A stretch of DNA of 64,000 bases from Streptomyces sp. f51 (GTDB taxonomy: Bacteria > Actinomycetota > Actinomycetes > Streptomycetales > Streptomycetaceae). This document shows, piece by piece, positions 8,478-17,699 of this stretch. The stretch is taken from contig NZ_CP149798.1 in NCBI RefSeq assembly GCF_037940415.1, positions 558,001 to 622,000 of the forward strand. Direction: 5' to 3'. A model generated the notes under the pieces. It had not been told where the DNA came from and did no database searches. It saw only the letters and a program-made list of their open reading frames with translations. How positions within the stretch are numbered: the stretch's first letter is position 1; each line of letters opens with the position of its first letter. The translations under genes and the position numbers were made by a program.

Positions 8478-10907
8478 ATGGCACAGGGCACGGTCCAGGT
8501 GACACACACCGGAACCTCGCGGTGGCGGCGCCGCACGGGTGAGTACGCATCGCTGGCCGCCGCCCTGGAGGCCGCCGCCGAGGGCGATGTGCTGACCGTC
8601 GCCCCCGGCACCTACCGGGAGAACCTGGTGGTGGAGCGCGCGGTGACGCTGCGCGGTCCCGAGGGCTCCCCCGGCTCCGTGCGCATCGCGCCGATCGACG
8701 GCGTGGCGCTGACCATACGCGCGGCCGCCGTGATCCAGGACCTGCATCTGGAGGGCCAGGACTCGGCCTCGCCGGCGCTGCTCGTCGAGGAGGGCACGCC
8801 CGAACTCCTCGACGTGCGGATCGTCACGCGCTCCGCGGCCGGGATCGAGGTCCGCGGGAGCGCCCGACCGACCGTGCGCCGTTGCACCGTCGACAACCCG
8901 GGGGGCGTCGGCATCGCCGTACTGGACGGCGGGGGCGGGGTGTTCGAGGAGTGCGAGGTCCTGGCGGCCGGTCAGTCGGGGGTCGTGGTCCGCGGGGGCG
9001 CGCGTCCGCGGCTCGAGCGCTGCCGGGTGCACCACACCTCCGGTCCGGGGCTGTCGGTGACCGGCGACAACTCCTCGCTGGAGGCGGTGGGTTGCGAGGT
9101 GTACGAGGTCAAGGGCTCCGGGGTGCAGATCACCGCCCGGGCAACCGGCCACCTCACCGACTGCGCCGTGCACCGCACCACCGCGGACGGCGTCACGCTC
9201 GACACGGACGCGGTGCTCACGCTCGCCGACTGCCGTATCCACGACATCCCGGAGAACGCGGTCGACCTGCGCTCGCGCTCGGTGCTGACCCTGACCCGCA
9301 CGAGCGTGCGGCAGTTCGGGCGCAACGGCCTGTCCGTCTGGGACCCGGGCACCCGCGTGGACGCCAACCAGTGCGAGATCTTCGACAGCACGGGCGACTA
9401 CCCAGCGGTGTGGGTGAGCGACGGCGCGACCGCCGTGCTCGACTCGTGCCGGGTGCACGACGTGCCGGACGCGCTGTTCGTCCTGGACCGGGGTTCCCGC
9501 GCGGACGTCGTGGACTGCGACATCTCCCAGGTGCGCAACACCGGGGTGTCGGTGAGCGACGGCGCGACCGCCCAGCTCGACGACTGCCGCATCCGGGACG
9601 CGGCCACGGGAGCCTGGTTCCGCGACCACGGCAGCGGCGGCAATCTGTCCGGCTGCATCATCGGCGGCACACAGACCGGCGTGATCGTCACCAAGGGCGC
9701 CGATCCGACCTTCGAGCGCTGCACGGTCTCCTCACCGGCGGAGGCGGGGTTCTATGTGTCGGCGGACGGCCGGGGCAGCTTCCTGAACTGCCGGGTGTCG
9801 GACAGCGGGGGCTACGGCTTCCATGTGATCGACGGCTGCCGGGCGACCCTGCGCAAGTGCCGTACGGAGCGATGCGCGCGCGGTGGCTACGAGTTCGCGG
9901 ACGCCGGCTCGGCATCCGGCTCGGGTCCCGTGGTCGAGGACTGCGCGAGCGACGAGAGCGGCTCGCTGCGCACGCCGACGCACGAGACGGCCGTCGAGAC
10001 CTCGGCCTCCTCCGTGAGTCTGCTGGGGACGATCCCGGGTCAGCGCAGCACCACGCGGGAACCGGTCGTCACCGTCCCCGAGCCCGAGCAGCCGGTCCGC
10101 GGATCACGGATCGTCCTCGGTGAACTCGACACACTGGTGGGCCTGGACAACGTCAAGCGCGAGGTGCGTGCCCTCACCGACATGATCGAGGTGGGCCGGC
10201 GCCGTCAGGAGGCGGGCCTCAAGGCCGCGTCGGCCCGGCGCCATCTCGTCTTCACCGGCTCCCCCGGCACCGGCAAGACGACCGTGGCCCGGCTGTACGG
10301 CGAGATCCTCGCCTCGCTGGGCGTGCTGGAGAAGGGGCATCTCGTCGAGGTGTCCCGGGTGGACCTGGTCGGTGAGCACATCGGCTCGACCGCGATCCGT
10401 ACGCAGGAGGCGTTCGACCGGGCGCGCGGCGGCGTGCTGTTCATCGACGAGGCGTACGCGCTGTCGCCGGAGGACTCGGGCCGCGACTTCGGGCGCGAGG
10501 CCATCGACACGCTGGTGAAGCTGATGGAGGACCACCGGGAGGCGGTGGTCGTGATCGTCGCGGGGTACACCGCCGAGATGGAGCGGTTCCTCTCGGTCAA
10601 CCCCGGGGTGGCGTCGCGCTTCTCACGGACCATCACCTTCAACGACTACATCCCCACCGAGTTGCTGCGGATCGTGGAGCAGCAGGCCGAGGAGCACGAG
10701 TACCGGCTGGGCCCGGGCGCGCCCGAGGCCGTCCTGAAGTACTTCACCGCGATCCCGAGAGGGCCCGCGTTCGGCAACGGCCGCACGGCACGGCAGACCT
10801 TCGAGGCGATGGTCGAGCGGCACGCGGGCCGGGTCGCGAAGCTGGACGAGCCGGACACGGACGACCTGACCCTCCTCTACCCGGACGACTTGCCGGAGCT
10901 CTCCTGA
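8478..10907 (+). CDS. Right-handed beta-helix protein fused to CbxX/CfqX-type AAA+ ATPase
   Basis: An 809-aa fusion. Residues 1 to about 480 are a run of about 23-residue parallel beta-helix repeats (recurring patterns such as DCRIHD, GVSVSDGATAQLDDC, GAWFRDHGSG), of the kind found in NosD and pectate-lyase-fold proteins. After a short linker, residues about 540-800 form an AAA+ module: Walker A GSPGTGKTT (about 593-601), Walker B GGVLFIDEAYAL (about 650-661) and an arginine-finger region VASRFSRTITF. The AAA+ part resembles CbxX/CfqX and SpoVK ATPases and the ATPase of type VII secretion EccA, in which the N-terminal domain is TPR instead. No signal peptide is seen, so it is probably cytoplasmic. 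A GAGGTGGGGGC ribosome-binding region precedes the ATG. Its last 31 bp overlap the convergent membrane hydrolase gene. Confidence 0.9.
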   Translation: MAQGTVQVTHTGTSRWRRRTGEYASLAAALEAAAEGDVLTVAPGTYRENLVVERAVTLRGPEGSPGSVRIAPIDGVALTIRAAAVIQDLHLEGQDSASPALLVEEGTPELLDVRIVTRSAAGIEVRGSARPTVRRCTVDNPGGVGIAVLDGGGGVFEECEVLAAGQSGVVVRGGARPRLERCRVHHTSGPGLSVTGDNSSLEAVGCEVYEVKGSGVQITARATGHLTDCAVHRTTADGVTLDTDAVLTLADCRIHDIPENAVDLRSRSVLTLTRTSVRQFGRNGLSVWDPGTRVDANQCEIFDSTGDYPAVWVSDGATAVLDSCRVHDVPDALFVLDRGSRADVVDCDISQVRNTGVSVSDGATAQLDDCRIRDAATGAWFRDHGSGGNLSGCIIGGTQTGVIVTKGADPTFERCTVSSPAEAGFYVSADGRGSFLNCRVSDSGGYGFHVIDGCRATLRKCRTERCARGGYEFADAGSASGSGPVVEDCASDESGSLRTPTHETAVETSASSVSLLGTIPGQRSTTREPVVTVPEPEQPVRGSRIVLGELDTLVGLDNVKREVRALTDMIEVGRRRQEAGLKAASARRHLVFTGSPGTGKTTVARLYGEILASLGVLEKGHLVEVSRVDLVGEHIGSTAIRTQEAFDRARGGVLFIDEAYALSPEDSGRDFGREAIDTLVKLMEDHREAVVVIVAGYTAEMERFLSVNPGVASRFSRTITFNDYIPTELLRIVEQQAEEHEYRLGPGAPEAVLKYFTAIPRGPAFGNGRTARQTFEAMVERHAGRVAKLDEPDTDDLTLLYPDDLPELS

Positions 10908-13270
10908 GCGCTCGGCCGCTGGCCCGGCAGCTCGGGCAGCAGCCGCTCCAGCAGGCGCCGGCGCTCCTCGGCGAAGACCGGGTCCGCCTGATAGTCGGAG
11001 TGGCCCAGAACCGGGGCGGGCAGCGGCTGCCGCTCGGTGCGCCCGTAGGCGAGCGGGTCCTTCAAGGGCCGGTGATCGACCTCGGGACCGCAGTCGCCCG
11101 GCAGCCGGACGGGGCCGCCGATCGGGTCGGTACGCCGGTACAGATTGCGCCAGCAGGCCACGTCGCGGTGGAGCGAGGCCAGCGCGGCGGGCCCGAAATG
11201 AGCCGGGAACCAGCGTCCGTACAGCCGCTCCAGCGGTGAGCCGTAGGTGAGCAGCGCGACCCGTCCGCGGACGGCGGGTTCGAGCTGCCAGGCCGCGGCG
11301 GCGGCGAGCACACTGCCCTGGGAGTGTCCGGAGAGCACGAGCCGTCCGCCGGTGGCCCGGGTCCAGGTGGCCATGCGCCAGGTGAGGTCCGGCACCGCGC
11401 GCTCGGCGTAGCAGGGCGGTGCGAAGGGGTGGGCGGCGCGTGGCCAGAAGGTGCCCACGTCCCACAGGATGCCGATGGTGCGGCGGGCGGCCGCGTCCTT
11501 GTAGGCGCGCCTTCCCCAGGTGACGAACAGGATGAAGCCGAGGCCGATCAGCCAGGAGCCCAGTGCCTGCGCGGTCTCGGCGGCGCCGTGGACGAAGCCG
11601 CTCGACCCGCGCGCCGCCTCGCTCGGGGCGTCACCGGTGGCGAGGGCGCCGGCCAGGGCGCAGGGCCCGAGCAGCAGGGTCGCGGAGGAGAGGACGCCGA
11701 TCATGAGGGGCGCCCGGTCGGTGAGCGCGGCCATGGCGCGGGTGCTCGCGATCCGCCGGGTGCGGGCGGAGTCCCTGACCTCGCCCGGGTACTCGCGTTC
11801 GACGGCGGTCATCTCGCGGCGGCGCAGCCGCCAGGTGCGCCGGGCGAGCCAGCCGGTGAGGGCGAGCAGGACGACGAGCAGCGGCGGGATCACGGAGGCC
11901 TGCCAGGTCAGCAGGACGGGCGGGCCGGGGATCGAGTGACGGGTGCCGTCGAGCCAGTCGGCGACCCGCTGGGACACTCCCCCGGACATCACGCCGCCGA
12001 GCGCGCAGGCCAGCATGGCGACGGCGGGCCCCGCGAAGCCGCGCATCGCGGTGCGCCGGCCGAGGGGGCCGTCCGCCGTCCGGCGCGGATCCACCGGTTC
12101 GGGGGTCGTGCGGTACAGGGCGCGGGCGACCCCGCACAGGGCGATCACGAGCAGGCCCTGGACGAGGGTGAGTCCGCCGAACACGGTGTCGCCCGGCAGG
12201 CGCCCGGCCGCGTTCCAGTGGGGCCGCGACCAGCCGGCGTACACCGTGGTGAGGGCGAGCAGGGCGACCGAACCGAGCGGCAGCCTGCGCACCAGCGTCC
12301 GGTCGCGTCCGTGGTCGATCCTGTTCTCGCTGCGGCCGCGGCGGCAGACCACCCACAGCACGACGGCTCCGCCCGCCAGGAGCGTCGCGGTCAGGAGATC
12401 GCCCAGGATCTCCAGCACGACCGGTCCGCCGGGGGCACGGTCGTGGCGGGCGGCCGGGAATCCCACGGCGACGGCGACGGTCAGGAATCCCGCCGCGGTG
12501 TGCGCGGCGCGCAGCCGGGCCACCAGACGGCGCCCGTACCAGAAACCAGGGCGGCCGAGTCCTGTGCCCTCGGTCTCGTCGTCGTGCTCGGCCGCGCGGG
12601 CGATCGGCTGCTGCGACTCGTACGCGCTCCAGGTGCGGTGCGAGAGGTACCACAGCAGCGTGGTGAGCGCGGCGGGCACCAGTGAGGCCAGGGCGAGGCG
12701 GCGGCCCGGCGGGCTCCACCAGCCGGCGTCGGGCCGGTCCGGGGAGAGGAAACCGAGCCATGAGTGGTTGCGTACACACAGGCGGGTGCCCGCGCACTGC
12801 CAGGCGGTCAGGTCGAGGGCGACCTCGCACGCGGCGGCGACCAGCAGCACGGTGAGGGTGAGCCCGGCGAGCCGGACGAGCAGTCCGTACAGGCGCACCG
12901 TCCGTGCGTGACCGTGCGAGGCCGGACGCATCCAGTGCGCGAGGTTGACCACCATGAAGGGCAGTAAGAGGAGCCACAGGGCGCGGGAGCCGTTCCCGGA
13001 GGTGAGGTTGCACCACACGTAGGCCTCGCGCACCGGTCCGCCGCCGCGGTCCCCCGGGCGCTCCTCGGCGTCGGCGTCGTCCGCGCGCCGGAAGACGGCC
13101 GCGGTCGCGTCGCCGGTGATCCGGACCGTCCGCGGATCGTTCAGCATCTCCTCCGGCGTGGTGCCCCCGACCCCGTGGACCAGGAGTTCGAGGGCGGTAC
13201 CGGCTGGTTCGGGTCTTGCTGCGGGGCTGCCGTGCTCCCCGTCGACGGTGTGTTCCCGTGCACGTTCCAC
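10877..13270 (-). CDS. Large membrane protein with C-terminal alpha/beta-hydrolase domain
   Basis: A predicted 797-aa protein. An N-terminal segment carries LELLVHGVGGTTPEEML, an oxyanion-type HG motif of lipase-like hydrolases. About eight to ten hydrophobic helices fill the middle. A C-terminal region contains the nucleophile elbow SGHSQGS, followed by AAAAAWQL and a late conserved LGHSDY that could give the catalytic His. The hydrolase fold thus seems interrupted by the membrane domain. The substrate is unknown; a lipid or ester is plausible. The GTG at 13270 follows GGGGGAAG at good spacing; an upstream ATG at 13312 has no clear ribosome-binding site. The reading frame stays open much further upstream, but that extension lies antisense to the DeoR regulator and is not coding. 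Confidence 0.78.
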   Translation of the reverse strand: MERAREHTVDGEHGSPAARPEPAGTALELLVHGVGGTTPEEMLNDPRTVRITGDATAAVFRRADDADAEERPGDRGGGPVREAYVWCNLTSGNGSRALWLLLLPFMVVNLAHWMRPASHGHARTVRLYGLLVRLAGLTLTVLLVAAACEVALDLTAWQCAGTRLCVRNHSWLGFLSPDRPDAGWWSPPGRRLALASLVPAALTTLLWYLSHRTWSAYESQQPIARAAEHDDETEGTGLGRPGFWYGRRLVARLRAAHTAAGFLTVAVAVGFPAARHDRAPGGPVVLEILGDLLTATLLAGGAVVLWVVCRRGRSENRIDHGRDRTLVRRLPLGSVALLALTTVYAGWSRPHWNAAGRLPGDTVFGGLTLVQGLLVIALCGVARALYRTTPEPVDPRRTADGPLGRRTAMRGFAGPAVAMLACALGGVMSGGVSQRVADWLDGTRHSIPGPPVLLTWQASVIPPLLVVLLALTGWLARRTWRLRRREMTAVEREYPGEVRDSARTRRIASTRAMAALTDRAPLMIGVLSSATLLLGPCALAGALATGDAPSEAARGSSGFVHGAAETAQALGSWLIGLGFILFVTWGRRAYKDAAARRTIGILWDVGTFWPRAAHPFAPPCYAERAVPDLTWRMATWTRATGGRLVLSGHSQGSVLAAAAAWQLEPAVRGRVALLTYGSPLERLYGRWFPAHFGPAALASLHRDVACWRNLYRRTDPIGGPVRLPGDCGPEVDHRPLKDPLAYGRTERQPLPAPVLGHSDYQADPVFAEERRRLLERLLPELPGQRPSAQESSGKSSG

Positions 13271-13552
13271 TGTTCCGCACTTCCCCCGTGCCACGCGTCT
13301 CTCAGGTGTCATGTGCAGGCACAAGGCTCTCGCGTAGCGGTGCTCGTGCGCACCCCTGGGCGCGAAATCTCCCCGATACGTGTGAATCCGGTTGCACGGG
13401 AGGGGCACAGCGGGCGTACGGGCAGTGGCGCGACCGAGGGTGTCCCGTGCGAGGATGGGTCGTCCTCCAGACCTCGGGCAAGGAGAATGTCCACGTGGGA
13501 GTGGGTTCGGGCGGAGTGTCGGGCAGGCAGCGACGAAAGGACCGGAGCGGTC

Positions 13553-14383
13553 GTGAGTGAGAATCAGAACCTCCTCGCGGAGCAGCGCCGCGCTCTGATC
13601 CTCGACGAGGTGCGCCGCCGGGGCGGCGTCCGCGTGAACGAGCTGACGCGAAGACTCGGTGTCTCCGACATGACGGTCCGCCGCGACCTCGACGCGCTGG
13701 CCCGTCAGGGTGTCGTGGAGAAGGTGCACGGCGGCGCGGTGCCGGTGGTCGAGGCGAGCACGCACGAACCGGGTTTCGAGGCCAAGTCGGGTCTGGAGCT
13801 GACCGCGAAGGAGGACATCGCGCGGGCCGCGGCCGAGTTGGTCGCGCCGGGTTCGGCGATCGCCCTGTCCGGCGGTACGACGACGTACGCGCTGGCCCAT
13901 CATCTGGTGGACGTCCCCGACCTGACCGTGGTCACCAACTCGGTACGTGTGGCTGATGTGTTCCACTCGGCACAGCGCACGTCCGGCCAGCGTCAGGGTG
14001 CGGCGACCGTCGTCCTGACGGGCGGGGTGCGCACGCCGTCCGACTCGCTCGTGGGACCGGTGGCCGACCAGGCGATCGCGGCCCTGCACTTCGACGTCCT
14101 CTTCCTGGGGGTGCACGGCATATCGGCCGAGGCGGGGCTGTCGACGCCGAACCTCGCGGAGGCGGAGACCAACCGGCGCCTCGTGCAGTCGGCGCGACGC
14201 GTGATCGTGATCGCGGACCACACCAAGTGGGGCACGGTGGGCCTCAGTTCGTTCGCGGCGCTGGACCAGGTCGACACACTGGTGACCGACGGCGGGATGC
14301 CGGCCGAGGCCCGCGCCGAGATCTCGGAGCATCTGCGGCGCCTGGTCGTGGCCGGTGAGCCCGAGGACGATACAGACATCTGA
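13553..14383 (+). CDS. DeoR/GlpR family transcriptional regulator
   Basis: A 276-aa repressor. The N-terminal winged helix-turn-helix (RRALILDEVRRRGGVRVNELTRRLGVSDMTVRRDLDALA is the classic DeoR pattern, shown here by its key parts ILDEV and SDMTVRRDL) is followed by VEKVHGGAVP. The C-terminal sensor domain is related to ribose-5-phosphate isomerase, with the sugar-phosphate pocket residues in ALSGGTTTYALA and VVTNSVRVADVF. Members usually sense a phosphorylated sugar. The GTG start lies after GAAAGGACCGGAG. It is divergent from the membrane hydrolase gene, with 282 bp between. No sugar operon is adjacent, so the target is unclear. Confidence 0.9.
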   Translation: MSENQNLLAEQRRALILDEVRRRGGVRVNELTRRLGVSDMTVRRDLDALARQGVVEKVHGGAVPVVEASTHEPGFEAKSGLELTAKEDIARAAAELVAPGSAIALSGGTTTYALAHHLVDVPDLTVVTNSVRVADVFHSAQRTSGQRQGAATVVLTGGVRTPSDSLVGPVADQAIAALHFDVLFLGVHGISAEAGLSTPNLAEAETNRRLVQSARRVIVIADHTKWGTVGLSSFAALDQVDTLVTDGGMPAEARAEISEHLRRLVVAGEPEDDTDI

Positions 14384-14497
14384 CGGTCCGCCAGCTAGGG
14401 TGACGCTGCCCGTGCACGCCCGTCGCGCCGTCGGCGTGGTCGTGGCGCGGGTGCGCCCGGCCGCCGCTCGCGGCCGACCGGTGAGGGGGGTTCACTC

Positions 14498-14977
14498 ATG
14501 GCACGTCGACTGCGGCCTGTGGGGGCCGACTTCGTCGAGACCGCTCCGCTGCGGCTGGTTTTCGCACGGGAGGTCTCCGCGCCTCCCCAGGCCGTCTTCT
14601 CGGCGCTCGCCGAGGACGTGCCCGGCTGGAGCGAGTGGTTCTCGGCGGTGACCCTCGCCCGGCCCTCCGCCGACGGCGGCGGGCGTGAGGTGCGGCTGCG
14701 CGGCGGGACGCGCTTCGAGGAGACCATCCTGGTCAGCCAGGCTCCCGAGGTGTACACGTACCGGGCGGACACCTCGAACGCACCGGGCCTGCACGCCCTG
14801 GTCGAGGAATGGCGCCTGACACCGGCGGGCAGCGGGACGTGCGTGCGGTGGACCTTCGCCGCCGACGGAACCGCCGTGTTCCGCGCGGCACTCACCCTGG
14901 GGCGGAGCGGTCTGGGCCGCGCCTTCCGGGGCGCGGTGACGGCCTTGGACCAACGGCTCGCCCCGGCTTCCGCCTGA
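14498..14977 (+). CDS. SRPBCC family protein (polyketide cyclase/dehydrase-like)
   Basis: A 159-aa START/Bet v1-like fold protein. The opening RLVFAREVSAPPQAVFSALAEDVPGWSEWF is the family signature: a strand followed by a helix and a Trp-x-x-Trp pattern. GTCVRWTFAADG and the long C-terminal helix (RAFRGAVTALDQRLA) complete the fold. Such proteins bind hydrophobic ligands, and some are aromatases or cyclases. No polyketide synthase genes are nearby, so a general ligand-binding or lipid-handling role is more likely. GTGAGGGGGG precedes the ATG. It lies 114 bp after the DeoR gene in the same direction. Confidence 0.82.
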   Translation: MARRLRPVGADFVETAPLRLVFAREVSAPPQAVFSALAEDVPGWSEWFSAVTLARPSADGGGREVRLRGGTRFEETILVSQAPEVYTYRADTSNAPGLHALVEEWRLTPAGSGTCVRWTFAADGTAVFRAALTLGRSGLGRAFRGAVTALDQRLAPASA

Positions 14978-15180
14978 GCGATCAACAGGGCTTCCGCTTG
15001 CGGGGGTTGAAGGGGCGGCGCCGGAGCCCGGTACGCCGCCGGACACGACTGGCACCCGAAGGCCCGTACACCCGGGGGACCCGGCCCGTGTCCCCGTACG
15101 CCCTAAGGCCCCGGCCCGTCCACCCGAAAGACCCGGCCCGACCGCCGCCCACCCGGAACGCCCGGCACACGGCCTCCGGG

Positions 15181-16305
15181 TCAGGCCGGCCAAACCCCCG
15201 TCTCCAGCACGGAGTCGATGGCCGTCGTGTACGGCGCGATGTCCAGGCCCTGTTCGGCCAGCCAGGCGTCCGAGTAGTACTTGTCGAGATAGCGCTCCCC
15301 GGGGTCGCACAGCAGCGTCACCACGCTTCCCCTGCGCCCCTCGGCCACCATCTCGGCGACGATCTTCAGCGCGCTCCACAGGCCCGTGCCGGTCGACCCG
15401 CCCGCCTTGCGGCCCATCGCCCGCTCCAGGGCCCGTACGGCGGCGACGCTCGCCGCGTCCGGCACCTTCATCATGCGGTCGATGGCGCCGGGCACGAAGC
15501 TGGGCTCGACACGCGGCCGGCCGATGCCCTCGATGCGCGAGCCGCGGTCACAGGTGACGTCCGGGTCCCCGGTGATCCACCCCTCGAAGAAACAGGAGTT
15601 GTCCGGATCGGCGACACAAATGCGGGTGTCCGCCTGCATGTAGTGGACGTACCGGGCGAGCGTCGCCGACGTACCGCCCGTACCGGCCGTGGCGACGATC
15701 CACGCGGGTTCGGGGAATCGCTCCAGGGCCAGCTGCCGGAAAATGGACTCGGCGATGTTGTTGTTCCCGCGCCAGTCCGTCGCCCTTTCCGCGTATGTGA
15801 ATTGATCCATGTAGTGGCCGCCGGTCTCGGCCGCCAGAGCGACGGACTCCTCGTAGATCTTGCGCGAGTCGTCCACGAAGTGGCACTGCCCGCCGTGGAA
15901 TTCGATCAGCCGGCATTTCTCGGCGCTCGTGGTGCGGGGCATGACGGCGATGAACGGCACGCCGACGAGCCCGGCGAAATAGGCCTCGGACACGGCAGTC
16001 GAGCCGCTCGACGCCTCGATCACCGGGCGGCCGGGCCGGATCCAGCCGTTGCAGAGGCCGTACAGGAAGAGCGAGCGGGCCAGCCGGTGCTTGAGGCTGC
16101 CCGTCGGGTGGGTCGACTCGTCCTTCAGGTACAGATCGACCCCCCACTCCTCGGGGAGCGGGAAGCGCAGCAGATGGGTGTCGGCCGAGCGGTTCGCGTC
16201 CGCCTGGACCTTGCGGACGGCCTCTTTGAGCCAGCTCCGGTACCGCGCGTCACTGCGGTCGACATCGAGGGTCTCACCGGTCGGGATCGGCTGGGTAGTG
16301 CTCAC
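15181..16305 (-). CDS. PLP-dependent cysteine desulfhydrase / cysteine synthase-like protein (Cds1-type)
   Basis: A 374-aa fold-type II PLP enzyme. The Schiff-base lysine is in [11 protein letters not shown] (about residue 75), the substrate loop in [15 protein letters not shown], the phosphate-binding glycine loop in [15 protein letters not shown], and a C-terminal serine/threonine region in [11 protein letters not shown]. The [12 protein letters not shown] motif and overall length match the actinobacterial group that includes Mycobacterium Cds1 (Rv3684), which releases H2S from L-cysteine. A biosynthetic beta-replacing activity cannot be excluded from sequence. The GTG at 16305 is preceded by AGGAG at ideal spacing, so the longer upstream frame is rejected. 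The promoter region has unusual overlapping hairpins (16402-16426). Confidence 0.82.
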   Translation of the reverse strand: MSTTQPIPTGETLDVDRSDARYRSWLKEAVRKVQADANRSADTHLLRFPLPEEWGVDLYLKDESTHPTGSLKHRLARSLFLYGLCNGWIRPGRPVIEASSGSTAVSEAYFAGLVGVPFIAVMPRTTSAEKCRLIEFHGGQCHFVDDSRKIYEESVALAAETGGHYMDQFTYAERATDWRGNNNIAESIFRQLALERFPEPAWIVATAGTGGTSATLARYVHYMQADTRICVADPDNSCFFEGWITGDPDVTCDRGSRIEGIGRPRVEPSFVPGAIDRMMKVPDAASVAAVRALERAMGRKAGGSTGTGLWSALKIVAEMVAEGRRGSVVTLLCDPGERYLDKYYSDAWLAEQGLDIAPYTTAIDSVLETGVWPA

Positions 16306-16645
16306 GGGGAGGCTCCTAACGCGTGGCGCCGACACCGCGTCGACTGATCTGACCTCACGATCATAAGCACCTTCCGCAGGCTTCTCACCTGCATAAATAC
16401 ACCTTTGGGGCGCCCAAAGGCGCCCCTGGGGGGACGAGCGGGATCCGGTTCCGGGGAGCGGCCGGTCCACGTCCAGGGGGGCGCATCCCGGCCTTTGCTC
16501 CCGTCACCGCCACCACCTCGCCATACGTACTGGTGCTCGGCGCCACCTGCGGGCAGACTGCACCGCGCGGGGCGGTCGCCCCCGACGCGGATGCACACTG
16601 GGTCACGACGGAACACAGCCGGAGCGCACAAGGGGGCGGAGCATC
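16306..16645. promoter_or_regulatory. Divergent intergenic region with two mutually exclusive hairpins
   Basis: This 340-bp gap separates Cds1 (minus) from the small protein at 16646 (plus). An AT-richer stretch TGCATAAATACACC lies near 16390-16403. Next to it, CCTTTGGG-GCG-CCCAAAGG (16402-16420) and GGGGCGCC-CAAA-GGCGCCCC (16407-16426) are both perfect 8-bp-arm inverted repeats that share bases, so only one could form at a time. The rest holds no visible gene; a GGGGGCGGAGC ribosome-binding region sits before 16646. Confidence 0.5.
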
Positions 16646-16969
16646 ATGGCGGAGCCGGAGTTCACTGCCACGGGCGTGCGGATCGGGAAGAGGCTGCGTT
16701 CGCTGACCCGGGCCGGTCAGGTCCGGATCAGCGACGGCAGGCTGGAACTGCTCACCAGCTACGGCAGCGAGATCGACAGCGCGCCGGTGCAGGCGGTGCG
16801 CGCCTCGAAACCCTGGTTCGCCCACGAGGACCGGGCGTTGGCGGACGTCAACGGCACGCGGTACTCACTCACGCTCGGCGAGCACGATCCCGCGCCCGGC
16901 CGGCCGGGGCCACCGTCGGCACGCCGCTTCATCGAGGCGGTCCGCAAGGCGGCCGGACGCAACGGCTGA
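16646..16969 (+). CDS. Conserved hypothetical protein, 107 aa
   Basis: A small soluble protein. It begins MAEPEFTATGVRIGKRLRSLTR, continues with short beta-prone segments (GQVRISDGRLELLTSYG, SKPWFAHEDRALADVNGTRYSLTLG) and ends in a helix rich in Arg and Ala. The strand-rich centre with alternating hydrophobic residues resembles small PH-like or SH3-like folds, but I do not recognise a family. There is no signal peptide or membrane segment. A strong ribosome-binding site (GGGGGCGGAG) precedes the ATG, and codon use is Streptomyces-like, which supports a real gene. The anti-sigma-type ATPase follows about 215 bp later in the same direction. Confidence 0.68.
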   Translation: MAEPEFTATGVRIGKRLRSLTRAGQVRISDGRLELLTSYGSEIDSAPVQAVRASKPWFAHEDRALADVNGTRYSLTLGEHDPAPGRPGPPSARRFIEAVRKAAGRNG

Positions 16970-17183
16970 GGCGCACCGACCACACCCGCCGCACATCCTG
17001 AAGCACCGCGAGTTGCGGGACCGTGCCCCCTGGGTCACTCTGATGTCACATCACTCTGGGTTTACCGGCGATAACGCTGCGAACCAGCCCGCCGGTCATC
17101 ACAGCAGGCGGCCGTTGCACTCAGCCACTCTGCTGGATCCGATCTCCGCCTTCTTCCGGACCTCAATTCGGGGAGTCGCAGCC

Positions 17184-17699
17184 GTGATCAGCCAGCCAAG
17201 CAGGCATTGCACGGTGGAGCTCCAAGCCCTGCCGTCGCGGATCGGCCAGGTCCGCAGAATCGTCTCTGCGCAGTTGCGCTACTGGCATCTTGACCCCTTG
17301 ATAGACCGGGCCGCACTCGGGGTGACCGAGCTGCTGTCCAACGTCCACCGGCACGCCCAGCCGGACAAGGTCTGCACCGTCGAGATCGAGCTGCTGCTCG
17401 ACCGGCTCACCGTCTCGGTGCACGACCACGACCCCCGGCTTCCCGTGATACGCGAGGCCGGCCCCGGCTCCACCTGCGGACGCGGCCTCGCGATGGTCGC
17501 GGCCGTGAGCGAGAGCTGGGGTGTGCGGCCCGAGGGCGAGTCCGGCAAGGCCGTGTGGTTCACGCTTCCGGCGTCCACCCCCGTGGTGGCGGCCTCGCTG
17601 CGCCCGCCGTACGAGGTCGCGAGCGAGGTCACGCTCCGGCAGACCGTCGACGTCCTCAGGCCCGAACACGCTCCCGCCCGGTCGGCCGTTGCCGGCTGA
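17184..17699 (+). CDS. ATP-binding protein, anti-sigma factor (HATPase) family
   Basis: A 171-aa GHKL ATPase of the type found in anti-sigma serine kinases (SpoIIAB/RsbW-like). The N box is in LGVTELLSNVHRHA and the G box in CGRGLAMVAAVSESWG; AVWFTLPA forms the last strand. Streptomyces encode dozens of these single-domain proteins, which may antagonise sigma factors or act with anti-anti-sigma proteins, but no sigma factor or antagonist gene is adjacent. The GTG at 17184 follows GGGGAGTCGCAGCC. The frame is open further upstream (including an ATG at 17043), but that part has less GC-biased third positions and no strong ribosome-binding site. Confidence 0.83.
   Translation: MISQPSRHCTVELQALPSRIGQVRRIVSAQLRYWHLDPLIDRAALGVTELLSNVHRHAQPDKVCTVEIELLLDRLTVSVHDHDPRLPVIREAGPGSTCGRGLAMVAAVSESWGVRPEGESGKAVWFTLPASTPVVAASLRPPYEVASEVTLRQTVDVLRPEHAPARSAVAG

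Noticed and set aside
8478-10907. Type VII secretion locus inferred from the EccA-like ATPase.
   Set aside because: No EccB, EccC, EccD, EccE, mycosin or WXG100 gene is nearby and the N-terminal domain is a beta-helix rather than TPR.
13271-14332. N-terminal extension of the membrane hydrolase frame to 1151 residues.
   Set aside because: It runs antisense through the DeoR regulator, is His/Arg/Gly-rich without membrane or domain features, and a good GTG with ribosome-binding site exists at 13270.
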